Assembly: GCF_900099995.1 (NCBI RefSeq)
Contig: NZ_FNCZ01000008.1
Location: forward strand, 102,356 to 166,355
Reading direction: 5' to 3'
DNA: 64,000 nt
Source of the DNA: Winogradskyella thalassocola
GTDB taxonomy: Bacteria > Bacteroidota > Bacteroidia > Flavobacteriales > Flavobacteriaceae
In this document: piece after piece, positions 26,601-34,257 of the stretch
How the letters are laid out: every line of letters begins with the position of its first letter
How positions within the stretch are numbered: position 1 is the stretch's first letter
The notes under the pieces: generated by a model
Database searches by the model: none
What the model was told of the DNA's origin: nothing
The model's input: the letters and a program-made list of their open reading frames with translations, nothing else
Program-made: the position numbers and the translations under genes

Positions 26601-28952
26601 TTGGAAAAGTATCTTAGTCAACTTAATGAGGCTCAATTAGAACCTACAATTCAGGTCAATGGACCAATGATTATCATTGCTGGTGCAGGTTCTGGTAAAA
26701 CTCGTGTGCTTACTTATCGCATCGCTTATTTAATGAGTAAGGGTATCGATTCGTTTAATATTTTAGCATTAACCTTTACAAATAAGGCCGCTAAAGAAAT
26801 GAAAGGTAGAATCGCTGATATTGTTGGAGATGAAGCTAAAAACCTTTGGATGGGAACTTTTCACTCTGTTTTTGCCAAGATTTTACGTTTTGAAGGGCAT
26901 CATTTAGGTTACCCAAGCAATTTTACGATTTACGATACACAAGATTCGCAAAAATTAATGGGTGCGATTATTCGAGAAATGGGACTCGATAAAGATCTTT
27001 ATAAAACGAAGCAAGTCTATAGTCGAATCTCATCTTATAAAAATAGCCTCGTTACTGTAAAAGCTTATTTTAAAAACCCAGAACTTATGGAAGCTGATGC
27101 TATGGCAAGGCGACCAAAAATGGGAGAAATATACAAGGAATACGTAGATCGTTGTTTTAAAGCAGGCGCTATGGATTTTGACGATTTATTATTGAGAACC
27201 AATGAGCTACTTACACGTTTTCCTAATGTGTTAGCGCAATACCAAGATAAGTTTCGTTATATTTTAGTAGATGAGTATCAGGATACTAACCACTCGCAAT
27301 ATTTAATTGTAAGAGCTTTGGCAGATCGTTTCCAGAATATTTGTGTGGTAGGAGATGATGCGCAAAGTATCTATGCCTTCCGTGGTGCAAATATTAATAA
27401 CATCATGAATTTCCAAAAAGATTATGATGGTGTTAAAATGTTCAGATTAGAACAGAATTACCGTTCGACTAAAAATATTGTCGGTGCTGCAAACTCAGTC
27501 ATTGAGCATAATAAAACCAAGATCGATAAAATAGTTTGGACAGCTAATAACGAGGGAGAAAAAGTAATTGTTCATCGTGCAATGACAGATGCTGATGAAG
27601 GGCGTTATGTTGCAAGTACAATTTGGGAAACTAAAATGAACAACCAACTTCCCCATAGTGAATTTGCTGTTTTATATCGTACCAATGCGCAATCTAGAGC
27701 AATTGAAGACGCATTAAGAAAAAGAGATCTTCCATACCGAATTTATGGAGGCTTATCGTTCTACCAACGAAAAGAAATAAAAGACGTTACCGCTTATTTA
27801 CGTCTTATTCTTAATTCTGCAGATGAAGAAGCACTAAAACGTGTTATTAATTATCCTGCTAGAGGAATTGGGCAAACAACTATCGATAGATTAGTAGTTG
27901 CAGCAAATGCAAGCGGAAGAACAATCTATGACCTCATTAAAAACATAGATTCCGTTTCTATAAATATTAATGGTGGTACAAAAAATAAGTTACGAGATTT
28001 TGTAACACTTATTGAAAGTTATAAAGTGATGAATCAGACCGCAAATGCGTTTGATTTATCAGAACATGTAACTAAAACCAGTGGGTTAATTAGAGAGCTT
28101 AGCAAAGATGGTACTCCAGAAGGTATTACCAAAATTGATAACGTTCAGGAATTACTAAATGGTATTAAGGATTTTGTTGAAGGCCAAATGGAATTAGCAG
28201 ATGCAGGAGATTCGCTAGCCGAATTTTTAGAAGATGTCGCTTTGGCAACCGATTTAGACGGTGATAAAGGTGATCCAGATCATGTGGCTTTAATGAGTAT
28301 ACACATGGCAAAAGGCTTAGAATTTGGACATGTTTTTATTGTTGGTATGGAAGAAGATTTATTTCCAAGTGCCATGAGTATGAATACAAGAAGTGAACTA
28401 GAAGAAGAACGTCGATTATTTTATGTAGCTTTGACCCGAGCAGAGAAACAAGCCTATTTAACCTATACACTATCACGTTACCGATGGGGAAAATTGATAG
28501 ATGCAGAGCCTAGTCGTTTTATTGAAGAGATAGATGAAGAGTTTGTAAACATCGTGACTCCTCTAAAAGAACGATTTAATCCAATGTTAGATGCGTCTAT
28601 ATTTGGAGATATTGAACCTAACAGAGTGAGGTTCGCAAAACCTAAAACAGCAAAACTTCAGAAAAAAGAATCCATGAAGACCATGAAGAAACCTGAGAAA
28701 TTTATTATCAGCACCCCAAAAAAGTTAAAACGCGTAAAACACGCAAAAGTTAGTGACGCTTCTAATGTGGTCGATACTAAACTTACCGTAGGTAATACCG
28801 TAAATCACCAACGTTTTGGTCGTGGGGAAGTTATTAAATTAGAAGGATCTGGCGCTGATGCTAAAGCTGAAATTAAATTTCAGAATGGTGTTACAAAGAA
28901 TCTACTCTTGCGCTTTGCAAAGCTTGAAATCTTAAGAACAAAACAAGACTAA
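26601..28952 (+). CDS. UvrD/PcrA-family ATP-dependent DNA helicase
   Basis: A superfamily 1A helicase for repair and restart. Walker A is GAGSGKT at residues 28-34. Further motifs are LALTFTNKAAKEMKGRI (Ia), VDEYQDTNHSQY (II), VGDDAQSIYAFRGANI (III), EQNYRSTKNI (IV), MSIHMAKGLEFGHVFIVG (V) and RRLFYVALTRAEK (VI). The C-terminal Tudor-like PcrA tail (VNHQRFGRGEVIKLEGSG) is present; it binds RNA polymerase in PcrA. The start is TTG 26601. 783 residues. Confidence 0.95.
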   Translation: MEKYLSQLNEAQLEPTIQVNGPMIIIAGAGSGKTRVLTYRIAYLMSKGIDSFNILALTFTNKAAKEMKGRIADIVGDEAKNLWMGTFHSVFAKILRFEGHHLGYPSNFTIYDTQDSQKLMGAIIREMGLDKDLYKTKQVYSRISSYKNSLVTVKAYFKNPELMEADAMARRPKMGEIYKEYVDRCFKAGAMDFDDLLLRTNELLTRFPNVLAQYQDKFRYILVDEYQDTNHSQYLIVRALADRFQNICVVGDDAQSIYAFRGANINNIMNFQKDYDGVKMFRLEQNYRSTKNIVGAANSVIEHNKTKIDKIVWTANNEGEKVIVHRAMTDADEGRYVASTIWETKMNNQLPHSEFAVLYRTNAQSRAIEDALRKRDLPYRIYGGLSFYQRKEIKDVTAYLRLILNSADEEALKRVINYPARGIGQTTIDRLVVAANASGRTIYDLIKNIDSVSININGGTKNKLRDFVTLIESYKVMNQTANAFDLSEHVTKTSGLIRELSKDGTPEGITKIDNVQELLNGIKDFVEGQMELADAGDSLAEFLEDVALATDLDGDKGDPDHVALMSIHMAKGLEFGHVFIVGMEEDLFPSAMSMNTRSELEEERRLFYVALTRAEKQAYLTYTLSRYRWGKLIDAEPSRFIEEIDEEFVNIVTPLKERFNPMLDASIFGDIEPNRVRFAKPKTAKLQKKESMKTMKKPEKFIISTPKKLKRVKHAKVSDASNVVDTKLTVGNTVNHQRFGRGEVIKLEGSGADAKAEIKFQNGVTKNLLLRFAKLEILRTKQD

Positions 28953-29812
28953 AGGTACGTTTCTATAAACACTTTTAGTTTTAGGGTTGTATCTAATAAG
29001 TTGAGACCTGTCCATCCGTGTCCTTCATTAGGGTACAGTGTAAATTGGTGTGTAACGTTAAGCGATTCTAGTTTATCTCGCATAGCAGTGCCTTGAGTTG
29101 TTGGAATCAATGGGTCTTCTCCGCCATAAAATAATATAGTTGGAGGCGATGTCGCTGTGACTCTATGATACGGGCTAATTTCTTCTAAAAAATCTGCTGA
29201 GGTATCAATTCCAAAAGTATTTAATAACTCTTGAAGCACTACATTAGTGTTATTTAAGTAGGCAGGATCTGTTAAGTTTGTTGGGCCAACAATACTACAA
29301 ACCATTTTTACTTGATTTTCGGTATCAAATCCATAACTCCATAATAAGGATAAATGTGCACCAGCGCTAACTCCTACAAATCCTAAGTTATTTGAAATGG
29401 TATAATGTGCTTCGTTATTTTTTAGATAATTAATAACCCTTGTAATATCATTAATCTGCATTGGGTAAGGTGAGTTGCTTTCATCTGCTAATCGGTAATT
29501 GATGTTTACAATAGCATAGCTCGGCATTTGATCTTTAATAAAATTCTTAAAATCATTCATTTCTGTTTTATCTCCAGAAGTCCAACCTCCTCCATGAACC
29601 AAAACAATTGTTTTAGTATCCGTTGTGCGGTTTGCTGGTAAATACAAATCAAAAACCTGTTCGTCATCATTGCCATAAGAAATATTAAGTTCTTCATAGG
29701 ATTCTGCTGTGTTTAAAGGAGCTAATCCATCATCATCCGAAGGTTCCGAAGCGCAAGACATCACTGTTGAAATTGACATCAAAACAATGAATACAAGTTT
29801 TAAATACTTCAT
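28949..29812 (-). CDS. Alpha/beta-hydrolase esterase lipoprotein
   Basis: The lipoprotein signal ends TVMSC, followed by ASEPSDDDG. The alpha/beta-hydrolase fold of the BD-FAE/esterase-lipase type shows the oxyanion motif VLVHGGGWTSGDK near residue 70, nucleophile elbow GFVGVSAGAHLSL near 145, Asp in YGGEDPLIP and His in YPNEGHGWTG. Probably an envelope carboxylesterase or deacylase; substrate unknown. 287 residues. Its stop overlaps the end of the helicase gene by 4 bases. Confidence 0.85.
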   Translation of the reverse strand: MKYLKLVFIVLMSISTVMSCASEPSDDDGLAPLNTAESYEELNISYGNDDEQVFDLYLPANRTTDTKTIVLVHGGGWTSGDKTEMNDFKNFIKDQMPSYAIVNINYRLADESNSPYPMQINDITRVINYLKNNEAHYTISNNLGFVGVSAGAHLSLLWSYGFDTENQVKMVCSIVGPTNLTDPAYLNNTNVVLQELLNTFGIDTSADFLEEISPYHRVTATSPPTILFYGGEDPLIPTTQGTAMRDKLESLNVTHQFTLYPNEGHGWTGLNLLDTTLKLKVFIETYL

Positions 29813-29862
29813 ATTGAAAAAAATATAGTTACTTTGTATAACGTATTTGAAAGATACATATT

Positions 29863-30483
29863 ATGGCAGAGTTTATTAAAATATATCCAGAAAATCCGAA
29901 TCCGAAAGAGATTCAAAAAGTAGTTAAAGTTTTAAAAAATGGTGGATTAATTATTTATCCTACCGATACCGTTTATGGTTTAGGTTGCGATATCACCAAT
30001 ATAAGAGCTTTAGAGCGCATAGCTAAAATAAAAGGAGTAAAGCTAGAGAAGTCTAATTTCTCATTCGTTTGTGAAGACTTAAGTAATTTAAGTGACTACG
30101 TAAAACAAATTGATACCACAACTTTTAAAATTCTGAAACGTGCCTTACCAGGACCCTACACTTTTATTCTACCAGGATCTAAAAACTTACCAAATCCATT
30201 CAAAAAACGAAAAACTGTCGGAATCAGAGTTCCTGATAATTCTATAGCATTGGCAATAGTTGCCGCTTTAGGTAATCCAATCGTTTCGACATCTATAAGA
30301 GATGAAGATGATGTTTTAGAATACACTACAGACCCAGAGTTAATCCTTGAAAAATGGGATAATTTAGTCGATTTAGTTATTGATGGTGGTTACGGAGATA
30401 ATGAAGCCTCAACTATTATCGATTTATCCGAAGAAGAACCAATAGTAGTAAGGGAAGGTAAGGGAAGCTTAGAGATTTTTTAA
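29863..30483 (+). CDS. Sua5/YciO/YrdC-family L-threonylcarbamoyladenylate synthase
   Basis: 206 residues with the YrdC fold. The motifs are YPTDTVYGLGCD near residue 35, KGVKLEKSNFSFVCEDLSNL, ALPGPYTFILPGS near 91 and GIRVPDNSIALAIVAALGNP. In the TsaC branch these make threonylcarbamoyl-AMP for t6A37 on tRNA. Sequence flavour is nearer YciO, whose role is less certain, and no long Sua5 C-terminal domain is present. Convergent with the MFS gene by a 4-base overlap. Confidence 0.85.
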   Translation: MAEFIKIYPENPNPKEIQKVVKVLKNGGLIIYPTDTVYGLGCDITNIRALERIAKIKGVKLEKSNFSFVCEDLSNLSDYVKQIDTTTFKILKRALPGPYTFILPGSKNLPNPFKKRKTVGIRVPDNSIALAIVAALGNPIVSTSIRDEDDVLEYTTDPELILEKWDNLVDLVIDGGYGDNEASTIIDLSEEEPIVVREGKGSLEIF

Positions 30484-31691
30484 GCCGTTTTATAATTTGT
30501 TCGTATGGGTTTCTTCACACTATAGAATAAAACCAACCCAATAATTCCGGTTACGAAAAAACCTATAAATAATGGTAATACAGAGGTTTTTACGAAACTA
30601 CCAATATAGTTAGCGATTGGTACAGCCATTATGGTAGATATAAAACCATTAAGCGCAGAGCCTACACCAGCAATATGTCCCATAGGTTGCATAGCTAAAG
30701 CTCTATAATTTCCAAATAAAAACGCGACACTTGCAAATTGAAGCATTAAAAATAGAATGAGTATTTCTATTGGTGGATTTATACCAGACCAGAATATAAT
30801 GACATAAGTTAAAGAGTTAATCACAAATACCAATAAGGCAATATTTACCAAATTCCACATGCCAAAACGCATTACAATCGCACTATTTAAAAACGTTGCG
30901 AGACCAATAGTTACCGCTAAACTGGCAAAAATATAAGGGAACATATCTCCCAAATCATACTGCACTTGAAAAATTTGTTGCGATGTGCTTAAATAAACCA
31001 TAAAAGACCCTGTGGCCAATCCTGAAAGTAAGGTGTAGATAACAGCAGATTTAATTCTAAAGAACGTAATGGCACCAGATTTAAATATGGCTAATCGAAA
31101 TGTTTTCTGATATTCTTTATGAAGTGTTTCGGGTTGGCGTCTCCAAAACCATAGCATAATGAAAGAGCCAAAGATAAGGTTCACAATGAATATAGATTGC
31201 CATCCAAAATGCCCTAATAAAAACTGACCTAACATGGGTGCTATAACAGGGACTAAAATAAAAGTCATAGTTACCACAGATAGAATTTTCGCCATGTGAT
31301 CGCCTTCGTAAGAATCTCTTACAATAGCAATACTCATAGTTCTAGGAGATGATAACCCTACACCTTGAAGAACTCTTCCAAAAAGCATAACTTCAAAATT
31401 CCTTGTGGTAATACATATAATAGACGCAATTATAAACACGCCAAAACCAAAATAAACCATTGGTTTTCGTCCAAAACTATCTGACAATGGTCCAAAAACA
31501 AGTTGTCCAAATCCCAGTCCCAAAAATATGGAGGTAATAAGCTTTTGGTTTTCAGTTTCATTCACACTGCTTAAATATTCACCAATTTCTGGCAATGCAG
31601 GTAAAAGTGCATCAATAGATAAAGCAACAATAGACATCAATGCTGCCATTAATATTACAAATTCTAATTGCGATCTTTTTTCATTTTTCAT
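30480..31691 (-). CDS. MFS drug-efflux transporter, Bcr/CflA family
   Basis: 403 residues with 12 predicted helices. Motif A (GLGFGQLVFGPLSDSFGRKP) lies between helices 2 and 3, and the DHA1 Bcr/CflA hallmarks FGRVLQGVGLSSPRTMSIAI and PVIAPMLGQFLLGHFGW are present. It exports drugs or metabolites with proton exchange. A perfect -7 promoter box ends 5 bases before the ATG, implying an almost leaderless transcript. Confidence 0.9.
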   Translation of the reverse strand: MKNEKRSQLEFVILMAALMSIVALSIDALLPALPEIGEYLSSVNETENQKLITSIFLGLGFGQLVFGPLSDSFGRKPMVYFGFGVFIIASIICITTRNFEVMLFGRVLQGVGLSSPRTMSIAIVRDSYEGDHMAKILSVVTMTFILVPVIAPMLGQFLLGHFGWQSIFIVNLIFGSFIMLWFWRRQPETLHKEYQKTFRLAIFKSGAITFFRIKSAVIYTLLSGLATGSFMVYLSTSQQIFQVQYDLGDMFPYIFASLAVTIGLATFLNSAIVMRFGMWNLVNIALLVFVINSLTYVIIFWSGINPPIEILILFLMLQFASVAFLFGNYRALAMQPMGHIAGVGSALNGFISTIMAVPIANYIGSFVKTSVLPLFIGFFVTGIIGLVLFYSVKKPIRTNYKTA

Positions 31692-31695
31692 GCCG

Positions 31696-31703
31696 CAAAA
31701 GTA
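31696..31703 (-). promoter_or_regulatory. -7 promoter box directly before the MFS start codon
   Basis: TACTTTTG on the minus strand is an exact TAnnTTTG match. The start codon begins 5 bases after it (31691), so the expected transcription start falls at or next to the ATG. Confidence 0.55.
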
Positions 31704-31774
31704 AATTAAATATTGTCTATTTTTGGTGAGAAGTTACCCTAAAATCAGATATTAATATTTAATAAATACAAATA

Positions 31775-32218
31775 ATGCTAACCCAAACATTACTAGAGTT
31801 ATTTACAAGAGATCTTAATCTTTTAACTGAAGAAATTAGACAATATAAGAATGAATCTAATTTATGGAAAACAGAAGGTTTAATAACTAACTCGGCAGGA
31901 GGTCTATGTCTTCATCTTATAGGAAATCTTAATCATTTTATTGGTGCAATTATTGGAGGCACTGGCTATGTAAGGCAACGAGAATTAGAATTTACCTTAA
32001 CAGATGTTCCTAAAATGGAATTGATTAAGCAAGTTGAAGATACTCTTGATGTAATAGACCGAACATTAAAAAAATTAACCGAAGCAGATTTACAAAAAGA
32101 ATATGAGCTTCAGGTATTTAAAAAACCAATGAGCACGGAATACTTTTTAGTTCATTTGTCTACACATTTGTCTTATCATTTAGGGCAAATTAACTATCAT
32201 AGACGACTTCTAGATTAA
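31775..32218 (+). CDS. DinB-family protein
   Basis: A 147-residue four-helix protein of the DinB/YfiT-like superfamily (DUF1572-like). The likely metal-ligand histidines sit at GGLCLHLIGNLNHFIGAI and in the last helix HLSTHLSYHLGQINYHRRLL. Relatives include bacillithiol and mycothiol S-transferases. The organism encodes bshA, so a bacillithiol-dependent role is conceivable but not shown. Confidence 0.82.
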   Translation: MLTQTLLELFTRDLNLLTEEIRQYKNESNLWKTEGLITNSAGGLCLHLIGNLNHFIGAIIGGTGYVRQRELEFTLTDVPKMELIKQVEDTLDVIDRTLKKLTEADLQKEYELQVFKKPMSTEYFLVHLSTHLSYHLGQINYHRRLLD

Positions 32219-32265
32219 AATTAAATTTGAATTTATCGTATATCGGATTAAGAGAATTGTAAGCG

Positions 32266-32273
32266 TATCTTTG
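32266..32273 (+). promoter_or_regulatory. -7 promoter box of the ABC exporter gene
   Basis: TATCTTTG matches TAnnTTTG exactly, 20 bases before ATG 32293, giving a leader of roughly 14 bases. Confidence 0.6.
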
Positions 32274-32292
32274 CACAAACACTGACTGTAAA

Positions 32293-34065
32293 ATGCAACA
32301 TTTAAAAGAGGCACCTAAACGATCTAAAACAGATAAGCCAAAAGTAACAATGAAATCGGCTTTTAAGACCATTATTTGGCCAAGACGAAAATTAGTGTTT
32401 ATAGGTTTAGTACTTATTGTTATACGCAGTTTATCTGGTCTTATTTTGCCATGGCAAAGTAAAGTGTTGTTAGATGACGTGGTGCCAAACAAAGATTTTG
32501 ATGGACTTTATGCACTAATTGGTATTGTAATCGTAGCAATTTTAGTGCAATCAGTAACCTCATTTTTATTAACTAGAATCTTAAGTGTACAAGCTCAATA
32601 TTTAATATCAGAATTACGAGCACAAGTACAAAAGAAAGTCCTTTCACTGCCTATTAGCTTTTTTGATAATACAAAATCAGGAGCATTAGTGTCTCGTATT
32701 ATGAGTGATGTTGAAGGAGTGCGAAATTTAATAGGTACAGGTTTAGTTCAGCTCGTTGGAGGTTCTTTTACAGCTATTGTCTCTTTGGTAATTTTAATAA
32801 AATTAAATGCTTGGATGACCTTATTTGTCTTTGTGCCACTTTCATTATTCGGAATTGTAGCCTTAAAAGCTTTTAAATACATACGACCAGTATTTAGAAA
32901 TCGAGGAAAAATTAATGCAGAAGTCACAGGTAGATTAACAGAAACATTAGCGGGAGTTAGAGTTATAAAAGCATTTAATGCAGAAGAACAAGAAAACAAA
33001 ACTTTCGAAATAGGTGTAGAGCGTTTATTTCAAAATGTAAAAAAGAGTTTAACTGCAACAGCTTTAATGACGAGTTCTTCAACGTTTTTAATTGGAGTTG
33101 CAACTACAGGAATAATGGGAATTGGTGGCTATTACATGATTGAAGGTAGCATGACCACAGGTGAATTTTTGTTTTTCACTTTAATTCTAGGTTTTATGAT
33201 TGCTCCAATTGTACAAATGAGTAACATTGGTAGCCAATTAACAGAGGCTTTAGCAGGCTTAGATCGTACTGAAGAATTAATGAATCTAGCAGCTGAAGAC
33301 GAACAGGAAGACCGCACCATAGAGCTAGAAACTATGAAAGGCGATATAAAATTTGATAATGTATCGTTTGCTTATGAAGAAGGAAAACCTGTCTTACATA
33401 ATATAAATTTTGAAGTACCATCTGGAGCTGTAGTAGCATTGGTTGGCAGTTCTGGTTCTGGTAAATCAACAATTGCTGGTTTGTCAGCAACATTTTTAAA
33501 TCCAGAATCTGGAAAAATTACTATAGATGGTGAAGATTTGTCTAAAGTGAAACTGAGTAGTTTTAGAAAAAACTTGGGAGTGGTTTTACAAGATGAATTT
33601 TTATTTGAAGGCACCATAAGAGAAAACATTATGTTTCCTAGACCTAACGCAACTGAAGCACAATTGTTAAACGCAGTAAAAGCAGCCTACGTAAATGAGT
33701 TTACCGATCGTTTTGATGATGGTTTAGAAACCTTAATAGGCGAACGTGGTGTGAAATTGTCAGGAGGACAAAGACAGCGTATAGCTATCGCTAGAGCGAT
33801 TTTAGCAGATCCTAAGATTATTATCTTAGATGAAGCAACGTCTAATTTAGATACAGAAAGTGAAGGCTTAATTCAGAAAAGTTTATCAGAATTAACTAAT
33901 GATAGAACTACTATAGTTATCGCTCACCGTTTAAGTACCATTAAAAAAGCAGATCAGATTTTAGTGATAGAAAACGGACGTATTGCAGAAAGAGGTACTC
34001 ATGATGAGTTACTTGAAGCAAAAGGACGTTACTACGATTTATATACGTTTCAGGCTAAGATTTAA
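32293..34065 (+). CDS. ABC exporter, fused permease and ATPase
   Basis: 590 residues in the half-transporter (MsbA/lipid or drug exporter) layout. Six membrane helices lie at about 35-310, with the coupling segment LSLPISFFDNTKSGALVSRI. The ATPase has Walker A VGSSGSGKST near residue 385, LQDEFLFEGTIREN, signature KLSGGQRQRIAIARA and Walker B IIILDEATSNLDTES. It would work as a homodimer. Likely substrates are lipids or drugs; the sequence does not tell which. Confidence 0.9.
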   Translation: MQHLKEAPKRSKTDKPKVTMKSAFKTIIWPRRKLVFIGLVLIVIRSLSGLILPWQSKVLLDDVVPNKDFDGLYALIGIVIVAILVQSVTSFLLTRILSVQAQYLISELRAQVQKKVLSLPISFFDNTKSGALVSRIMSDVEGVRNLIGTGLVQLVGGSFTAIVSLVILIKLNAWMTLFVFVPLSLFGIVALKAFKYIRPVFRNRGKINAEVTGRLTETLAGVRVIKAFNAEEQENKTFEIGVERLFQNVKKSLTATALMTSSSTFLIGVATTGIMGIGGYYMIEGSMTTGEFLFFTLILGFMIAPIVQMSNIGSQLTEALAGLDRTEELMNLAAEDEQEDRTIELETMKGDIKFDNVSFAYEEGKPVLHNINFEVPSGAVVALVGSSGSGKSTIAGLSATFLNPESGKITIDGEDLSKVKLSSFRKNLGVVLQDEFLFEGTIRENIMFPRPNATEAQLLNAVKAAYVNEFTDRFDDGLETLIGERGVKLSGGQRQRIAIARAILADPKIIILDEATSNLDTESEGLIQKSLSELTNDRTTIVIAHRLSTIKKADQILVIENGRIAERGTHDELLEAKGRYYDLYTFQAKI

Positions 34066-34169
34066 GTAATTATAGAAAATGGTTTGAATTCAAAATGATA
34101 TACAAAGGGGGAAAATCTCAAAAGTTCCATTGTAAATTCAATCTATTGTATTCACGTATTTGTATTTGA

Positions 34170-34182
34170 TTATTGTCAATAA
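34170..34182. promoter_or_regulatory. Palindrome upstream of the dikinase operon
   Basis: TTATTGTCAATAA is a perfect 6-base inverted repeat around one base, about 38 bases upstream of the -7 box at 34221. Placement and symmetry suit an operator for a dimeric regulator. Confidence 0.35.
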
Positions 34183-34220
34183 CTTATATAATATCAGTGA
34201 TTTTGATTGTTAATAGATGC

Positions 34221-34228
34221 TAGATTTG
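34221..34228 (+). promoter_or_regulatory. -7 promoter box of the dikinase/serine hydrolase operon
   Basis: TAGATTTG matches TAnnTTTG exactly. A TTTTG at 34201-34205 could be a -33 box, but the spacing of 15 bases is shorter than usual. ATG is 30 bases downstream. Confidence 0.5.
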
Positions 34229-34257
34229 ATGTATATTAAGTAACGTTAAATCAAGTT

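Noticed and set aside
32190..32492. 100-residue minus-strand frame
   Set aside because: Antisense to the DinB gene end, the promoter and the ABC exporter start, all of which are well supported.
34170..34182. TTATTGTCAATAA as an FNR site
   Set aside because: Symmetry fits a dimeric regulator, but the half-site TTGTC differs from the FNR consensus, so only a generic operator is claimed.
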